Assembly (NCBI GenBank): GCA_907164885.2
Contig: OU015491.1
Span: 115,045,288-115,109,287 of the forward strand
DNA: 64,000 bases
Reading direction: 5' to 3'
Source: Dolomedes plantarius
Taxonomy: Eukaryota; Arthropoda; Arachnida; Araneae; Dolomedidae
Shown here: one piece after another, positions 47,400 to 58,938 of the stretch
Layout of the letters: each line of letters starts with the position of its first letter
Position numbering within the stretch: the first letter of the stretch is position 1
Position numbers and translations under genes: made by a program
Notes under the pieces: generated by a model
Seen by the model: only the letters and a program-made list of their open reading frames with translations
What the model was told of the DNA's origin: nothing
The model's database searches: none

Positions 47400-49085
47400 A
47401 TGGGAAAGAGTATAGCCAGAACAAGAAAACGTCATTTCCATGGAAATAAATATACTAAAATTACTCAAAACAACGCTTCAAAGAGTGAAGCAGTAAACAC
47501 CTCTAGTTCATTAAAGCTACAAACTTCTTCTACTTTAAAAGTTGAATTGGCGAATGAGTCAGTAAGTGGAAACCGAATTATTGATTTAGAGATATTGCTA
47601 AGTGTTTTTGCTGAACTTACCTGTCCAAAATGTTTAAATGATGGATTGATTTTAACTGAAGATTCAAGATATGGTTTGTGTTCCCATTTTGTTTTAAAAT
47701 GTAAATGTTGTGACTTTCTGAAAGGTTTTGCTTCATCTAAGAAAACTAATAAAGAACCAGAAATAAACAAAAGATATGTCTATGGAATGAGACAAATTGG
47801 GAAAGGTTTCTCAGCAGCATATAAACTTTGTTCTACCCTAAATTTGCCAAAGCTTGCCAAAGTTACATACAAATCACATGAAGAAAAAATTTTGAAAGTT
47901 GTCACAGAAGTAGCAGAAAATTCAATGATAAAAGCAGCTGGTGAAGTTGTTTCAAAAACCAAAAGTGAGGAATGTGGTGTTTCCCTGGACGGTACGTGGC
48001 AGCGTAGAGGATACACATCCTTGAACGGCTGTGTTGCTGCGATTTCAGTGGATACTGGCAAAATATTAGACTTGGAAGTCATGTCCTCATACTGCGTCAC
48101 GTGTAAAAAAATGCCAAAGAATGCCGAGTTTCAAACACTGAAAGCTGACCATGTGTGTCATTGTAATTTTGAAGGATCTGCAGCAAAAATGGAAACCGTG
48201 GGTGCATCAAGAATATTTCAGAGGTCTGTGAAGCATCGTAACTTAAAGTATACAAAATATTACGGAGACGGAGACTCTAAAGGTTTTTTGTCTGTACAAC
48301 ATACTTATGGTGACAATACTGTAACAAAATTGGAGTGCATTGGGCACATCCAAAAGCGAGTTGGTTCCCGTTTGAGAAAACTCAAAACAAAAACTAAAGG
48401 TATCGCGGGAAAGGGAAAATTAACTGATGCATTCATAGACAGACTCCAAAACTATTATGGCATCGCTATTCGTGCTAATGTAAATGATTTACAACGCATG
48501 CAGCAAAACGTGATTGCTGCTTTATTTCACTGTGCATTTAATTCTAAAAAACCAATGCACGGGCAATGCCCGATTGGTAATGATAGCTGGTGTTACTATC
48601 AGAGAGCTGTAGCTGATGGTAAAACATGTGTAAAAGACAAATATCCTGGTTTACCAAATACTATTTTGAATATTATAAAACCAACATACTTAGAGCTCTG
48701 TTCTAGAGAGTTACTAAGCAAATGTTTGCATGGGAAAACCCAAAATGCAAACGAATGTTTTAATGGTGTTTTATGGCAGAGAGTACCAAAAGAGGTATTC
48801 GTTTGCCTGAAAACAGTAAAGTTGGGGGCGTATGATACAGTTATACAGTATAATGAAGGGTATGAAGGTTGCTTAAAAGTCATAAATAAGATGGATATTA
48901 AAAATCCAGGCGTTTTTACTGTAAATGGATATCGGAAGTTAGATAACATCCGAATTCATGATTCTGAGCGTCATACAACCCCTGTTGCACAGAAACGCAG
49001 AAAAGTTTTAAAAGCCATCAGGAAAAAAAGAGTAAATGTTTTAAATAACACAGATGGTGAAGTATATAAAACAGGAGCCTTTTGA
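47400..49085 (+). CDS. Mutator-like transposase, 561 aa, uninterrupted
   Basis: Predicted cut-and-paste transposase of the enclosing element. The ATG at 47,400 (context GAAATGG) is followed by a basic, Ser/Thr-rich N-terminus (MGKSIARTRKRHFHGNKYTK). CPKC at 75-78 with CSHFVLKCKCC (94-104) looks like a zinc ribbon for DNA binding. The catalytic core has SLDGTWQRRGY (Asp197), YYGDGDSKGF (287-296; Asp290/Asp292) and NANECFNGVLW (Glu452), matching the DGTW...GDGDS...E pattern of the arthropod Mutator-like transposase family. CIGHIQKRVGSRLRKLK (313-329) is also a family block. The C-terminus is basic (QKRRKVLKAIRKKR), a plausible nuclear localisation signal. No stop, frameshift or intron is needed. 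Which acidic residues are catalytic is inferred from family pattern. It is not a host gene: inverted repeats bracket it. Confidence 0.9.
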   Translation: MGKSIARTRKRHFHGNKYTKITQNNASKSEAVNTSSSLKLQTSSTLKVELANESVSGNRIIDLEILLSVFAELTCPKCLNDGLILTEDSRYGLCSHFVLKCKCCDFLKGFASSKKTNKEPEINKRYVYGMRQIGKGFSAAYKLCSTLNLPKLAKVTYKSHEEKILKVVTEVAENSMIKAAGEVVSKTKSEECGVSLDGTWQRRGYTSLNGCVAAISVDTGKILDLEVMSSYCVTCKKMPKNAEFQTLKADHVCHCNFEGSAAKMETVGASRIFQRSVKHRNLKYTKYYGDGDSKGFLSVQHTYGDNTVTKLECIGHIQKRVGSRLRKLKTKTKGIAGKGKLTDAFIDRLQNYYGIAIRANVNDLQRMQQNVIAALFHCAFNSKKPMHGQCPIGNDSWCYYQRAVADGKTCVKDKYPGLPNTILNIIKPTYLELCSRELLSKCLHGKTQNANECFNGVLWQRVPKEVFVCLKTVKLGAYDTVIQYNEGYEGCLKVINKMDIKNPGVFTVNGYRKLDNIRIHDSERHTTPVAQKRRKVLKAIRKKRVNVLNNTDGEVYKTGAF

Positions 49086-49661
49086 TATTAATTTTTTTTT
49101 ATTTTACAGGTAGTATTTAGAGTTGAATTATACTTTTTGCTTTTTCTCAATATCAAGTTTTTCGAATTTTATTTTAACGTAAAACACCATAACGCAAAAC
49201 ATCATGCTTGTATTGTAATGAAACTTTATGAGAATACTCTAAGGGGATTGATTCAGGATTGGTACTCGTACTGTGATTATAGTTACATTATTTTTAATAT
49301 TTTTTGCTGATACAAGTTGGGAATTGTCATACAATTTGAAGCATTTTCAGTGTGTTAAAATGTCAACTTGAGTAAATTTTTAAATTGCAGAATTATATTT
49401 ATGGTACGAGTTCCTAGCCTGAATAAGGTTTCAGTTATCATAATAAAATTTACAGAATAAAAATATCTTGATATGAATTTGAGTTATCATGTTTTACGTA
49501 ATTGCATTTTATTGCTATTTTTATGCATATTTTGACCCTCAAAATCAAAATATTTAAAGATATGCAAATATTTTACATGTTATTCAAAGTTTTTAACCCC
49601 GTTACATAATATAATTCCCATGAGTAGCCAATTTTTAAGATATTACAGAAAATCACCTCCG
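49086..49661 (+). other. 3' region of the Mutator-like transposon
   Basis: Non-coding sequence between the stop and the right TIR. AATAAAATTTACAGAATAAA near 49,443-49,465 offers poly(A) signals. Confidence 0.5.
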
Positions 49662-50010
49662 AAGGTAGGCGGATACCTTGATAGATGTTCTACGGTTCTT
49701 TGACTAGGATAGCCAGACGAGGTCCTAGGAACATTTATAAGATCGTATTTTATAATTAGTTAATAATTGTATTAATTGATTGTGTATTAAAATTCCTCCA
49801 TGTTAAAGAAGAATACGTAGGTGCTGAAAATTGTTGACTTTCAGCGAAGATTTGCAGTAATATTTTTGTCTACTGCTGTAACTTGTTAAAAGAAGACTGT
49901 ATGTTAGTTTTGCTGTTTATATATTCTGTTTTTTCCATTGTGGTAACTGGCATATTTATTTCATTTCTTGAATTCACTTGTAAAATAACTTTCCGTACCA
50001 CGAATCTGGT

Positions 50011-50013
<3 letters not shown>

Positions 50014-50088
<75 letters not shown>
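50014..50088. repeat. (TA)n microsatellite
   Basis: About 75 bp of TA; the open frames on both strands here are artefacts of it. Confidence 0.96.
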
Positions 50089-50091
<3 letters not shown>

Positions 50092-50704
50092 GATATTTTC
50101 TTCCAGCTCATTTAAATGAATCATGGATAAGCCTTTTTTAAAAAAATGTAGTGTTTTTTTTCGTTCCCATTTTTAATACTTGACTATTAGTTCAGTAAAA
50201 ACTTAAAATTGGTTTATTTGTAAAAATTGTAATTAAGATTCAAATAATTTTCCAATCTCGCCTGGAAAATTATTTTATAATTTTAGTCATCTTCCTATCT
50301 CCTATAGTTACATATCTGTTTAAAGTATTTTAATTTTTCTCTTCAATTTACGCGCGAAAAGAATTTAATGCCATTTATAGCAAGATAATGCTTCCTTCTG
50401 TCATTAAATGTCAAATTTTCCATGATTAATGACTCCGTGTATCGCATCAGAAAACGAAGCTTGAATCCTATGTCTGATATTTTGTTTATTGCATCTTCGT
50501 AGACAGATATTTAACAAACTCATATATATTCATTTTTTACGGTTGAAAAATTAATTACTTTTCGAGACTCTGGAATAATATATCATCTCTCTGGCTCAAA
50601 TTTTCGCTTCTTAGTTTGCTCGGACTCTTCAATATGTCACTTTTAAAATCCGTTTCTACAATATTTAACACGCTAAGAACTATGCTCAGTGTTTTCTAAT
50701 TTCT

Positions 50705-52385
50705 GAAAATGGAGCATTATGCGCTTACGTTATCTACGGTAAAATATCATTTCCTCTCGGATATCTAATATTTTGACAGGTCGGTGCAAAGAGTACTTGT
50801 CAAAATGTTAGACTTATATCTGTTGTAAATTAGCTACTTATAACAGAAATGTAATTTTGGGGTCATAGTATAAACGAGTAATTCATAATAGGGAATTACA
50901 TATTAGTTTTCTATATTATGTTTGTTACATATAATTTATAATTTTTTTTTATCTGTACGACATACACTTTGTATTTTCAAAAATATTTGTTTTTCCTGTT
51001 TAGGAAAATATCTATCCATCAAATCGTGGCATTTTTGTGAATTTCATGAATAAGGGAAATGATTGGCAATTTAAGGACAGATCTGATCTTCCACATCTAA
51101 AGTAAATGAAATATTCTCAACAGGAAGTCAATTTTCTAGTTTGTCTAGCAAATTAGCTTCAATGTTTATTCATTATGGATTCATTAGTCATAAAGTGTGT
51201 TTAAAATGCGTACATACAAACTTGTATGAAAAAGAGAGTACATTGGAAAATGGGCATAATGCGCATACGTTTCCTACGGGAAAATATCATTTCCTCTCGG
51301 ATATCTAATATTTTGACAGGTCTGTGAAAAGAGGATTTGTCAAAATGTTAGACTGTATATCTTTTGAAACTTAACTACTTACAACAGAAATTTAATTTGA
51401 GGGTTATAAGTATAAACGTGTAATTCATTACAGGGAGTTACATTTATGTTTTGAATATCCTCTTTGTTATGTATAATTTGAAAATTTTGTAACTTTTTTA
51501 ACTGTAACGCATACACTTTATATTTAAAAAATATTTGGTTTTTTCCTGTTTAGGAAAATATCTATCTATCAAATCTTGGAATTTTGTGAAATTAAAAAAT
51601 AAGAAAAAAGATTGTCAATTTAAGGACAGATTTAATTATCCAGATCTAAAGTGAAGGAAATATTCTCAATAGAAAGTGAATATTCTACTCTAACTCTCAA
51701 AATGGCTGCAATAATTATTCATTATTCATACATTAGTCATATAGTATATTTAAAAAGGTGTATAAAAACTTGAAGGATAATGAAGAATATCTTGAAAATG
51801 AGCATTATGCGTATGCGTTATCTACGGCAAAAAATATTTTCTGTCAGATATCTAATATTTTGTCGGTGCAAAGAGGATTTGTCAAAATGTTAGACTGTAT
51901 ATCTGTTGAAACGGGACAAGTGCCTCTGCATTGGAAAAAAAATCTGTTGAAACTTGACTACTTATAACATAAATGTAATTTTGGGGTTGTAAGTATAAAT
52001 GAGTAATTCATAATAGGGAATTACATATTTGTTTTGAATATTCTGTTTGTTATATATAGATTGTAAATTTTGTAACTCTTTTTTTTACTGTAACGCATGC
52101 ACTTTCTATTTTCAAAACTTTTAGTTTTTCCCGTTTAAGTAAATATCTATCTATAAAATTTTGGCATTTTTGTGAACTTCAAAAATAAGAAAAAAAGATT
52201 GGCAATTTAAGGACAGATTTGATTATCCAGATCTAAAATGAAGGATATATTCTGAACAGAAAATCAATATTCTAGTCTATCTAGCAAATTATCTTCAATG
52301 TTCATTAATTATTCATCCATCAGTCCTATAGTGTGTTTAAAAAGGGAGTATACACACTTTAATGATGATAAAGACTATCTGGAAA
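50705..52385. repeat. Three-unit tandem repeat, ~545 bp
   Basis: Units start near 50,705, 51,247 and 51,793 with GAAAATG(G/A)(A/G)GCAT(A/T)ATGCG. Shared blocks are TCGGATATCTAATATTTTGA, GTTTAGGAAAATATCTATC, TTTAAGGACAGAT and AATATTCTCAA. Unit 3 carries a ~40-bp extra segment (51,911-51,950) flanked by the direct repeat ATCTGTTGAAAC. Non-coding; no TIR found. Confidence 0.92.
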
Positions 52386-53825
52386 GATAGGAAAAAGCTG
52401 AACCTGTGTCGTAATGTAGAGAAATGCATCAAGTTTCAATATTATAACTGAATGGCAACACTAAATAGTGATTCATTCCCCTATTAGAACTGTCGACTGT
52501 GTAAAATGAGCTCGCTTCATAAACTTATTTTTATAAAGAACTAAATCTAAAACTCCAAAGGAAGCTCGCCTAGTAAAACGAAGGCCTTCGAGAGGGCCCC
52601 AGAATTTTTTCACACAAGTACTTTACACGAAAGTAATGAAACATGGGCTGTTTTGTAGGTTATCAAATATCAAAGGAACATGGCACATATCCAACGCTGT
52701 TGTCTAGTAAGTTCGGCCAAGTTCCGGCAAAGACTTTAAAGTATCAACAAGAGCGGAACGAAATGAAAGTAAAAAAATTGAAAGGATGAAAGATTTTTCT
52801 CCTGTCAACTTGAATGATCAGCGCTCCTGAATTACTTCTGCCATTGTAGATACGTTAGTCTATCTCTGCTGCGAGTGGTCGGTTCAACAAAAGGAATTGG
52901 ACGTCTGAAGGATTACCGAATAAAGCGATACCAGACTTTAACTGTGTATCTGTTGAAACATTAAGTGTTACGCCACAGTTAAATAGTAATAAAAATTGTC
53001 CTTCTACTGCTATTTTTTTTAACTTCTACTGTTATTTAAAATTGTATACACCTGTTCCGTACTGATCACGGCAATTTCCGGCGATTGTAGCCCCACCTTT
53101 TGGTTGTATGAAAAAACGCTTAGTGTGAAACTTGTTCTAAATGAGTAAGTCCCGTCGCTTTCAGCGGCCATTTTTCAAGCCCATGTTCCGGCACCGCTTT
53201 CAATATAATTGTTACTTTACAGTCCACTTTGTATTCCCTCCGTTACAACACCCTTATAAAATACCCTGTGTTGTTTTAATTACCTCCAGGATACTTTATA
53301 CGGGCTATAAACTCAGTGAAAGTTGATTAGTGTTTTCTACTTTAAGATCTTTGGGACGCAAAAGGCAAAAATAAGTTCACTTACAAATACAAGACCAGGT
53401 TATAATAAGTCCGAGAAAAATATATTTTATTAAATATTTTCACTACCCGAAAGGGTAAATTCGAGTATTTAAACGTATTAACTGCCGAGGATTCAACATT
53501 CAATTTAATGCAAAACTTAGCCTTCACAAAGTTGAATAGCTATCCGTTTGACATCATGAATACCGAAAACAAAGATAACTATTTCTTTATTTATAAATAG
53601 TGAGGAAGGGGAGAGAAAACAAATGATATGCATCGCGATAGAAATATTGATGCTTACTTGTATTGTAGTTCCGAGGAACATAGACAGATTGTCCCCTGCA
53701 TTATTCACAGAAAAAACAATGTTAAAGCACTTGCACTAAAAAATAAAAGTTTCTATTTAAATATTAAATGGGTTTAATATGTTTTTCTCATTACTTACCA
53801 TTAGCTTCACAAACGTTTTTCCTTT
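52386..53825. other. Anonymous sequence; possible solo LTR at 52,403-52,977
   Basis: Less AT-rich than the neighbours, starting TGTGTCG, ending GCCACA, and containing AATAAAG near 52,918, so a solo LTR is conceivable, but no target duplication or second copy was found. 53,130-53,330 is also moderately GC-rich with no recognised gene. Confidence 0.25.
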
Positions 53826-54160
53826 GTCCCAAGGTAGCGTAGGGGTAGCTCGTCGGCTTTCGAGGATACTCCGTTTGAATCCCGACAAGTGCAATCAAAA
53901 TACATCCCTGTCTAGACTGGATATGAGCATACTAAATACGTAGAGTCCAGAGAGAGTGGGAGAGGGTACGACCCCCCCCCCCATAAGATGTCGCCCGTGG
54001 GGTTGCTCTGTCAAAATCGAGATGGTATCTTACTAAGACAGACTCCGACCCTTTTGATGTTATTGTAAACAGAATCCGCACTCCTCAACCAGCAAACCCT
54101 ATTTGGAACTGATATGTATCTTCCGGCAAGGGGCATTAAGAGTAACAATAACAAGGACGT
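53826..54160 (+). mobile_element. tRNA-derived SINE, copy C
   Basis: The best-preserved head: GGTAGCGTAGGGGTAGCTCG and TCGGCTTTCGAGG (box-A-like TAGCTCGTCGG), then CCGTTTGAATCCCGAC (box-B-like). The body shares CATCCCTGTCTAGACTGG, AAGATGTCGCCCGTGGGG and CTTCCGGCAAGGGGCATTA with copies A and B, and the copy ends in an AATAACAA-rich tail. A C-rich run lies at 53,970-53,982. About 335 bp. Confidence 0.85.
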
Positions 54161-54291
54161 TTTTTCCTTTCACTAATTTTATATTCAAAACGTTCTAAAA
54201 GGCACGATCGTATGAAACTTTTGTTTACTAAACTAGGTATTATATCTACCTTCTTCTTCAAATTAAGAGTGAAATCTGTTTACTTGGTGGG

Positions 54292-55426
54292 GTGATTAGA
54301 CTGCAAAATAAAATGTTGAATGTAAGGAATGTGGAAGAAATAGATCAGGAAGCTGGGGAGATTTCCCAGTCAGGTGAAAAAAAAGATTCGGAAAGAAGTT
54401 TAACAGAAAAGAAAGACTATGACGCAGTGTATAAAACAAATGATAAAATAGCACAAGAGTGTTATGAAAGGTTATTAAAACGTCTGCCGGTAAAGGGTCT
54501 TAAGGGAGAAAGGGAGCAAATATATAGAAGATATTGAAACTTTATATGGCCTATTCATAAAACAGCAAACTCACACGCAGTATTTATGAGGTATGATAAG
54601 AGGAGTGTAGGAGGAACGTAACGGAAACATATGCCCAAAAAGTTGTGACGGAAAGATCTAGAAGCAGATCCAGACCAAAAAGGCAAGAAGGGGGTGTTCA
54701 TGTGGTAACACTAATCCCGAAAGTAGAACAAGACTCCGAAGTGACAAAACTTGAAGTGCAAAAAGAAATTGATCCTGCTAAATTAAAAATTGGTGTTAAA
54801 GTTTTTAGGAAAATAAGTAAAGGAGGGTATTGATAAGTACAGAAAAAGAAGAAGACCTTGATAGATTAATAGATAAGATAAAGAAAACGGATAAAATTGT
54901 AGAAAGCTACAAGATAGATAGACCTAAAAAAAGGCTCCCACAAGTAATAATATATGGTGTTATAGATATTATGGATAAAGATAAACTAAGGGACAAAATA
55001 GTTGAACAAAACGAAGAGTTAAAGGATGGAGATGTGCAATGTATCACTAAATATAGGGCGAGAGAAGGTGAAAACATAATATTGAATATGAATGGTGCAT
55101 CTTTTAAAAGAATAATGAGAGAAAAGAACGTTAAACTGGGCTGGAGGAGGTACAACATTAAAGAGTACCTCAGACCAGAAATATGTTACAAATGTTCTAG
55201 ATTTGGACATATTGCAAAAATATGTACTAACGAAAGGATTTGTAGAGGATGTGGTGATAAGGGTCACGAGGGTGAATGCAGTAAGCCAATACACTGTGTG
55301 AATTGTTTGTATATAAATTCTAAAAGCAATGTAAAAGAAGATATAAACCACAGCACAACCGCTAGTACGTATCGTTGCTATAGCGCGGAGGTGGACCACC
55401 TTATTAATCGTACTGACTATGGATAA
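54292..55426 (+). pseudogene. ORF1 gag-like protein (frameshifted)
   Basis: Three reading frames in succession. 54,292-54,537 (NVEEIDQEAGEISQSGEKKD) is acidic and polar. 54,645-54,833 begins with an Arg/Ser-rich patch (TERSRSRSRPKRQ) that could bind nucleic acid or direct nuclear entry. 54,833-55,426 contains the conserved core (KKRLPQVIIYGV, CITKYRAREGENIILNMNG) and zinc knuckles CYKCSRFGHIAKIC and CRGCGDKGHEGEC, followed by CVNC. The protein would coat the element RNA. Shifts lie between 54,537 and 54,645 and at about 54,830. ORF1 overlaps the start of ORF2 by a few bases. Confidence 0.85.
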
Positions 55427-56330
55427 TCCGAATCTGAACACTTTTAAATGCATACACTTAAAGTTTAACAATTCTATTAATGCAGTGAGAGAGTTCACTA
55501 GTTATATGAACTATGACTTAATTTCTGCAAATGAACCATACTTTTCTAGGGGAGACACCAATGAGGTAATTGGCTTTCCGACAACTTACCAGGCAATACA
55601 TTATTCTATAGTGCCTAGAGTGGCCTTGATATTAAGGAGAAGTGTTAAATATTTTAGTATTCTTATGACCGATCATATCATAGCTATTAGATGTGGCAGG
55701 GATGCAAAGGAGATGATAATTATAACGATTTACTTACCGCCTTCAGATGGTACTTTGGAACGCATTGAGCCCCAGTGGACCCAATTGACAAATTTAATAG
55801 AAAAGTATAAGGATAAAAAGATCTTAATAATGGGTGACTTTAATGCAAGGTCGACGGTTTGGGTCCTCAGGCCAACTAACACTAGGGGTTCTGAAATCAT
55901 AAATTTAGTATTACAATATAATGGCAACATTCATAATGATTCTTATGGGGGACCAACTTATAATGGCCCCTTTGGTATTGGATGGACCGATTTGACGATC
56001 ACCTTTGGCATGGATGATTTGATACATAGCTGGAGAGTTTCTGACGAATTTGTTAATTCAGATCATAATGCGATAATTTTGGATATATAGGAAGAAAATG
56101 TAACTAGAAAACAGAAAGAATATGATAGATGGGACATAAACAAGCTAAAATGGATTGAATGCAGAATTGAGTTGAGGGAAAAAATTGAGTATATAAAGAG
56201 GGAAATGGAGAAATTAAGTATAGACGAAAGTGTGGATAAATTGAGTGAAGAATTGACTAAACTCTGTAAAAAAACATAGGAAAAAATATAGCCCAAAACG
56301 CGATACCAAGGCATATTGGTGGAACGATTA
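55419..56330 (+). pseudogene. ORF2 N-terminal endonuclease (broken)
   Basis: Apurinic-type endonuclease that would nick the target DNA. NEPYFSRGDTNEVIGFPTTY carries the catalytic Glu. IMGDFNARS (Asp/Asn), TYNGPFGIGWTDLTI and SDHNAIILDI (Asp-His) follow in the usual order; GWTDLT is typical of R1-clade proteins. A TAG at 56,088-56,090 and further stops near 56,275 and 56,290 interrupt the linker (KWIECRIELREKIEYIKREM), after which the frame changes. Confidence 0.88.
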
Positions 56331-57554
56331 ATTGGCACTTAAAAGGAAACAAGTGAGAGCCCTACGTCGTAGGTTCCAAATGGAGAAGGAAGTGAATGAG
56401 AGAACGAAATGGAGAATGAAATTTAAAAGGGAAAGTGGAAAGTGTAAGAAAATGATACTTGAAGCGAAAAGGCGTTCATTTATAGATTTCCTGGAAAACT
56501 TACTGTTAAGGATACATATGGCAGAATAAAAAATATAATAACAGATAAAAGACAAAATGTGATTGAAGGAATTGCGGATGTGGATTTCACAATCAAAGAA
56601 CAAGAAGAAGAAATAGAAAAGACCTTGGTCAAGTACCATTTCGGTAAAGAAGATGGTATAGAGGATGAAGAGGATGAGAGTGGTACTGATGCCGATTATA
56701 AAGAAATAACGATAGAAGTGATTGAATTTATACTTGAGGGAACAGCAAAGAATAAAGCACCCGGATATGACGGATTGACCCTTGGCATAATATCGGATGT
56801 TTTCTATGTGGGAAAAGAGTTGATAAAAAATTTATTCAATAGGTGCCTAATTGAAGCATACTTCCCTAGAGCGTGGAAGATTGCAAGAGTTGTGTTTTTT
56901 CCTAAAGATGGTAGGGACGCGTTGCATCCGGGGTCGTATAGGCCCATTTGTCTATTGCCCGTTTTGGGGAAAGTATTCGATAAATTATTAACAAATAGAT
57001 TAATTTTACATCTGAAAAATAACAATATACTATCTGAGAGACAATATGGATTTCGGAGAGGAAAAAGCACTTTGCATGCCCTAAGCAACACAATGGATAC
57101 AATAAGAGAAAATAAGAATAAAAACGAACATACATGTCTAGTTAGTCTAGACATAAAAAATGCTTTCAACACTGTTAGGAGAAATAGTATAATAAGGGAG
57201 CTAAAGAAGTTAGATTTAGACAAGTACCTATTTAGGATTATAGTGAATTATATTACAGATAGAAGGGTAAGAATGGAAAACGAAGATTATGAATATAACA
57301 TTGGCGTGCCGCAAGGATCTTCCTTGGGTCCTATTATCTGGCTCATTGTTATCAATGAAGTTCTAGACAGTAAAAAGTTTAAAGAATATTTTAGTATTCA
57401 GGCGTTTGCTGACGATCTTATAGTAATTATAAGTAGCCCTGTAGTATATAGACTAACTGATCTAGCAAGAGAACCATTACAGATTTGTAGCGATTGGGCT
57501 AAAAAAAATAGTTTAGAATTTAGTATTGAGAAATGCAAATATATGATTATATAA
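56331..57554 (+). pseudogene. ORF2 reverse transcriptase (frameshifted upstream)
   Basis: After the linker (KQVRALRRRFQME, WRMKFKRESGKCKKMI), the frame shifts before 56,559, and RT then stays open to 57,554. Motifs in order: KAPGYDGLTLGII, FFPKDGRDALHPGSYRPICL, RQYGFRRGKST, SLDIKNAFNTV (motif A Asp), GVPQGSSLGPIIW, and QAFADDLIVI (FADD catalytic box). All catalytic residues are present, so the RT core itself looks sound in sequence; the stop at 57,552-57,554 and the upstream breaks disable the protein. Confidence 0.92.
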
Positions 57555-58938
57555 AGTAAAGGAAAGGTTACAATAAGACCTACTTTTAAAATTGGTGAGA
57601 AACCAGTAAAATATGCTACTGAGATCAAATATTTGGGAGTCATGTTTGACCATAGGTTAAATTTTTACGAGCATTTGAAAATGATTAAGGAAAAATCTAT
57701 AAAAAAATGTGCAAGTTAACACGATTAGTTAAAAAGACTTGGGGATTTACCCGGATATAGTAAAGATGATATATAGCACAGTTATAGAAAAGCCACTATT
57801 ATACGCTGCCGAAATTTGGTACAGGGACTTGACAATATTTAACATGAAGCTCAAACAAGTTCAAAGGCTGTTCCTTTTATTCATTACTTAGTGTTATAGA
57901 ACCGTTGCCACTGATGCATTGTGTGTGCTGGCGGGTTGCATTCCACTGATCATCAGGGCAAGAATAAGTAATAGAATTTTTAAAATATATGAAGAAGGAA
58001 AGGAACTGGAAATCGAGGGCGAGAATTTCAATGACGAAAATTGCGAGACCAGAAAGAGGAGAATTATGAGATTAGATAACCTAAGCCTAAATTGGATTAA
58101 GGGGGGAAACCCCAGGACGGGCGTGAAGATATATACAGATGGATCGAGAAAAGAGAGCAGGGTAGGTGCTGGAGTTGTTATATATAGGGAAGACAGTGAA
58201 AAAGAAATTATTAGAGAAAGAATATTTGGCGGTAACTCTTATATTGCAGTAATCAGAACATTACAGATGGCGATATTGAGGATGAGAGATGAGGGTACAA
58301 GAGAGTTTGATATTTTTAAGGACTCGATGAGTGCTTTTGAGGCTTTGAAATCGTTACAATTTAAAGGCGAAATAATAGAGAATATAAAAGAAGTGATCAA
58401 ACAAGAAAATATGCTAATCTACCTGCACTGGGTCAAAGCACACATGGGTACGGAAGGTAATGAAGAAGCAGACAAAGAGGCCAAGGAAGCGTCAGAGTTG
58501 CAGGTAATAGGAACAACGTATAAGCAAACAAAACAGATAATCAAATATAAGATTGTAAAATATGGGATTATTGAATGGCAAGAAGAATGGGACAGTAGTG
58601 AAAAAGGAAGACGAGTTTATGAAATATTTCCAAGAGTTAACCAAGATAAGCTATGTGGCGACTTTAAAATAAACCAATTTTTGAAGGGGCATGGTGCGAT
58701 TGGGGAGTACCAGAACAGGTTCCACCGTAAGACTGATCATTGTCAGTGTGGAGAGAAACAAACAATAGAGCATTGTTTAATCTCCTGTCAGCTATTTAGA
58801 GATATTAGAAAGACGCTACCGAATGATATAGAGCAGTGGGACAAGAACAATTTCTATAATAATTATTATTGCAAGAAGTACATAAAGAAAATTGTGAGTG
58901 TCCTTTTGGACTTTCACTTACGTCTTGTTCAGCCATAA
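57555..58938 (+). pseudogene. ORF2 RT thumb, RNase H and zinc knuckle (broken)
   Basis: ATEIKYLGVMFDHRLNFYEH continues the thumb, then stops and shifts to 57,919. 57,919-58,938 is open: RNase H starts VKIYTDGSRKESRVGAGVV (first Asp). SYIAVIRTLQMAI lacks the usual acidic residue of the AEL-type motif, so catalysis may be lost even where the frame is open. IFKDSMSAFEAL (Asp) and LHWVKAHMGTEGNEEADKEA (His/Asp) follow. The C-terminal zinc knuckle is CQCGEKQTIEHCLISC. The end at RLVQP (TAA 58,936) appears natural. Confidence 0.88.

Larger units (their letters stand above)
46924..49677 (+). mobile_element. Intact-looking DNA transposon with Mutator-like transposase
   Basis: 2,754 bp bounded by perfect 16-bp inverted repeats GGTATCCGCCTACCTT (46,924-46,939 and inverse 49,662-49,677). 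TTGA flanks both ends (46,920-46,923 and 49,678-49,681), read as a 4-bp target duplication. A single long gene (47,400-49,085) fills the middle. Perfect TIRs, matching flanks and an open frame together suggest a young, possibly active insertion. A 4-bp duplication is shorter than the 8-11 bp usual for Mutator elements and recalls the 4-bp TTAA of Kolobok/piggyBac, so the superfamily needs care. Confidence 0.85.
54292..58938 (+). mobile_element. R1/I-like non-LTR retrotransposon, near full-length coding region
   Basis: Order: gag-like ORF1 (54,292-55,426), then ORF2 with AP endonuclease, RT, RNase H and zinc knuckle (55,419-58,938). Endonuclease motifs (NEPYFSRGD, GWTDLT) are of R1 type; the RNase H domain is shared with I, Loa, Tad and R1 elements. 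A 5' leader starts after the SINE at 54,161; the 3' UTR runs to about 59,580. It would insert by target-primed reverse transcription in the nucleus. Multiple shifts and stops inactivate it. A related 5'-truncated fragment lies at 33,970-34,640. Confidence 0.9.

Noticed and set aside
47400..49085. Domesticated host gene derived from a transposase
   Set aside because: Perfect inverted repeats and matching 4-bp flanks enclose it, so it is best read as the gene of a mobile element.
53826..53900. tRNA gene
   Set aside because: The head has box-like motifs but does not fold as a full cloverleaf and is followed by a conserved SINE body shared by three copies.
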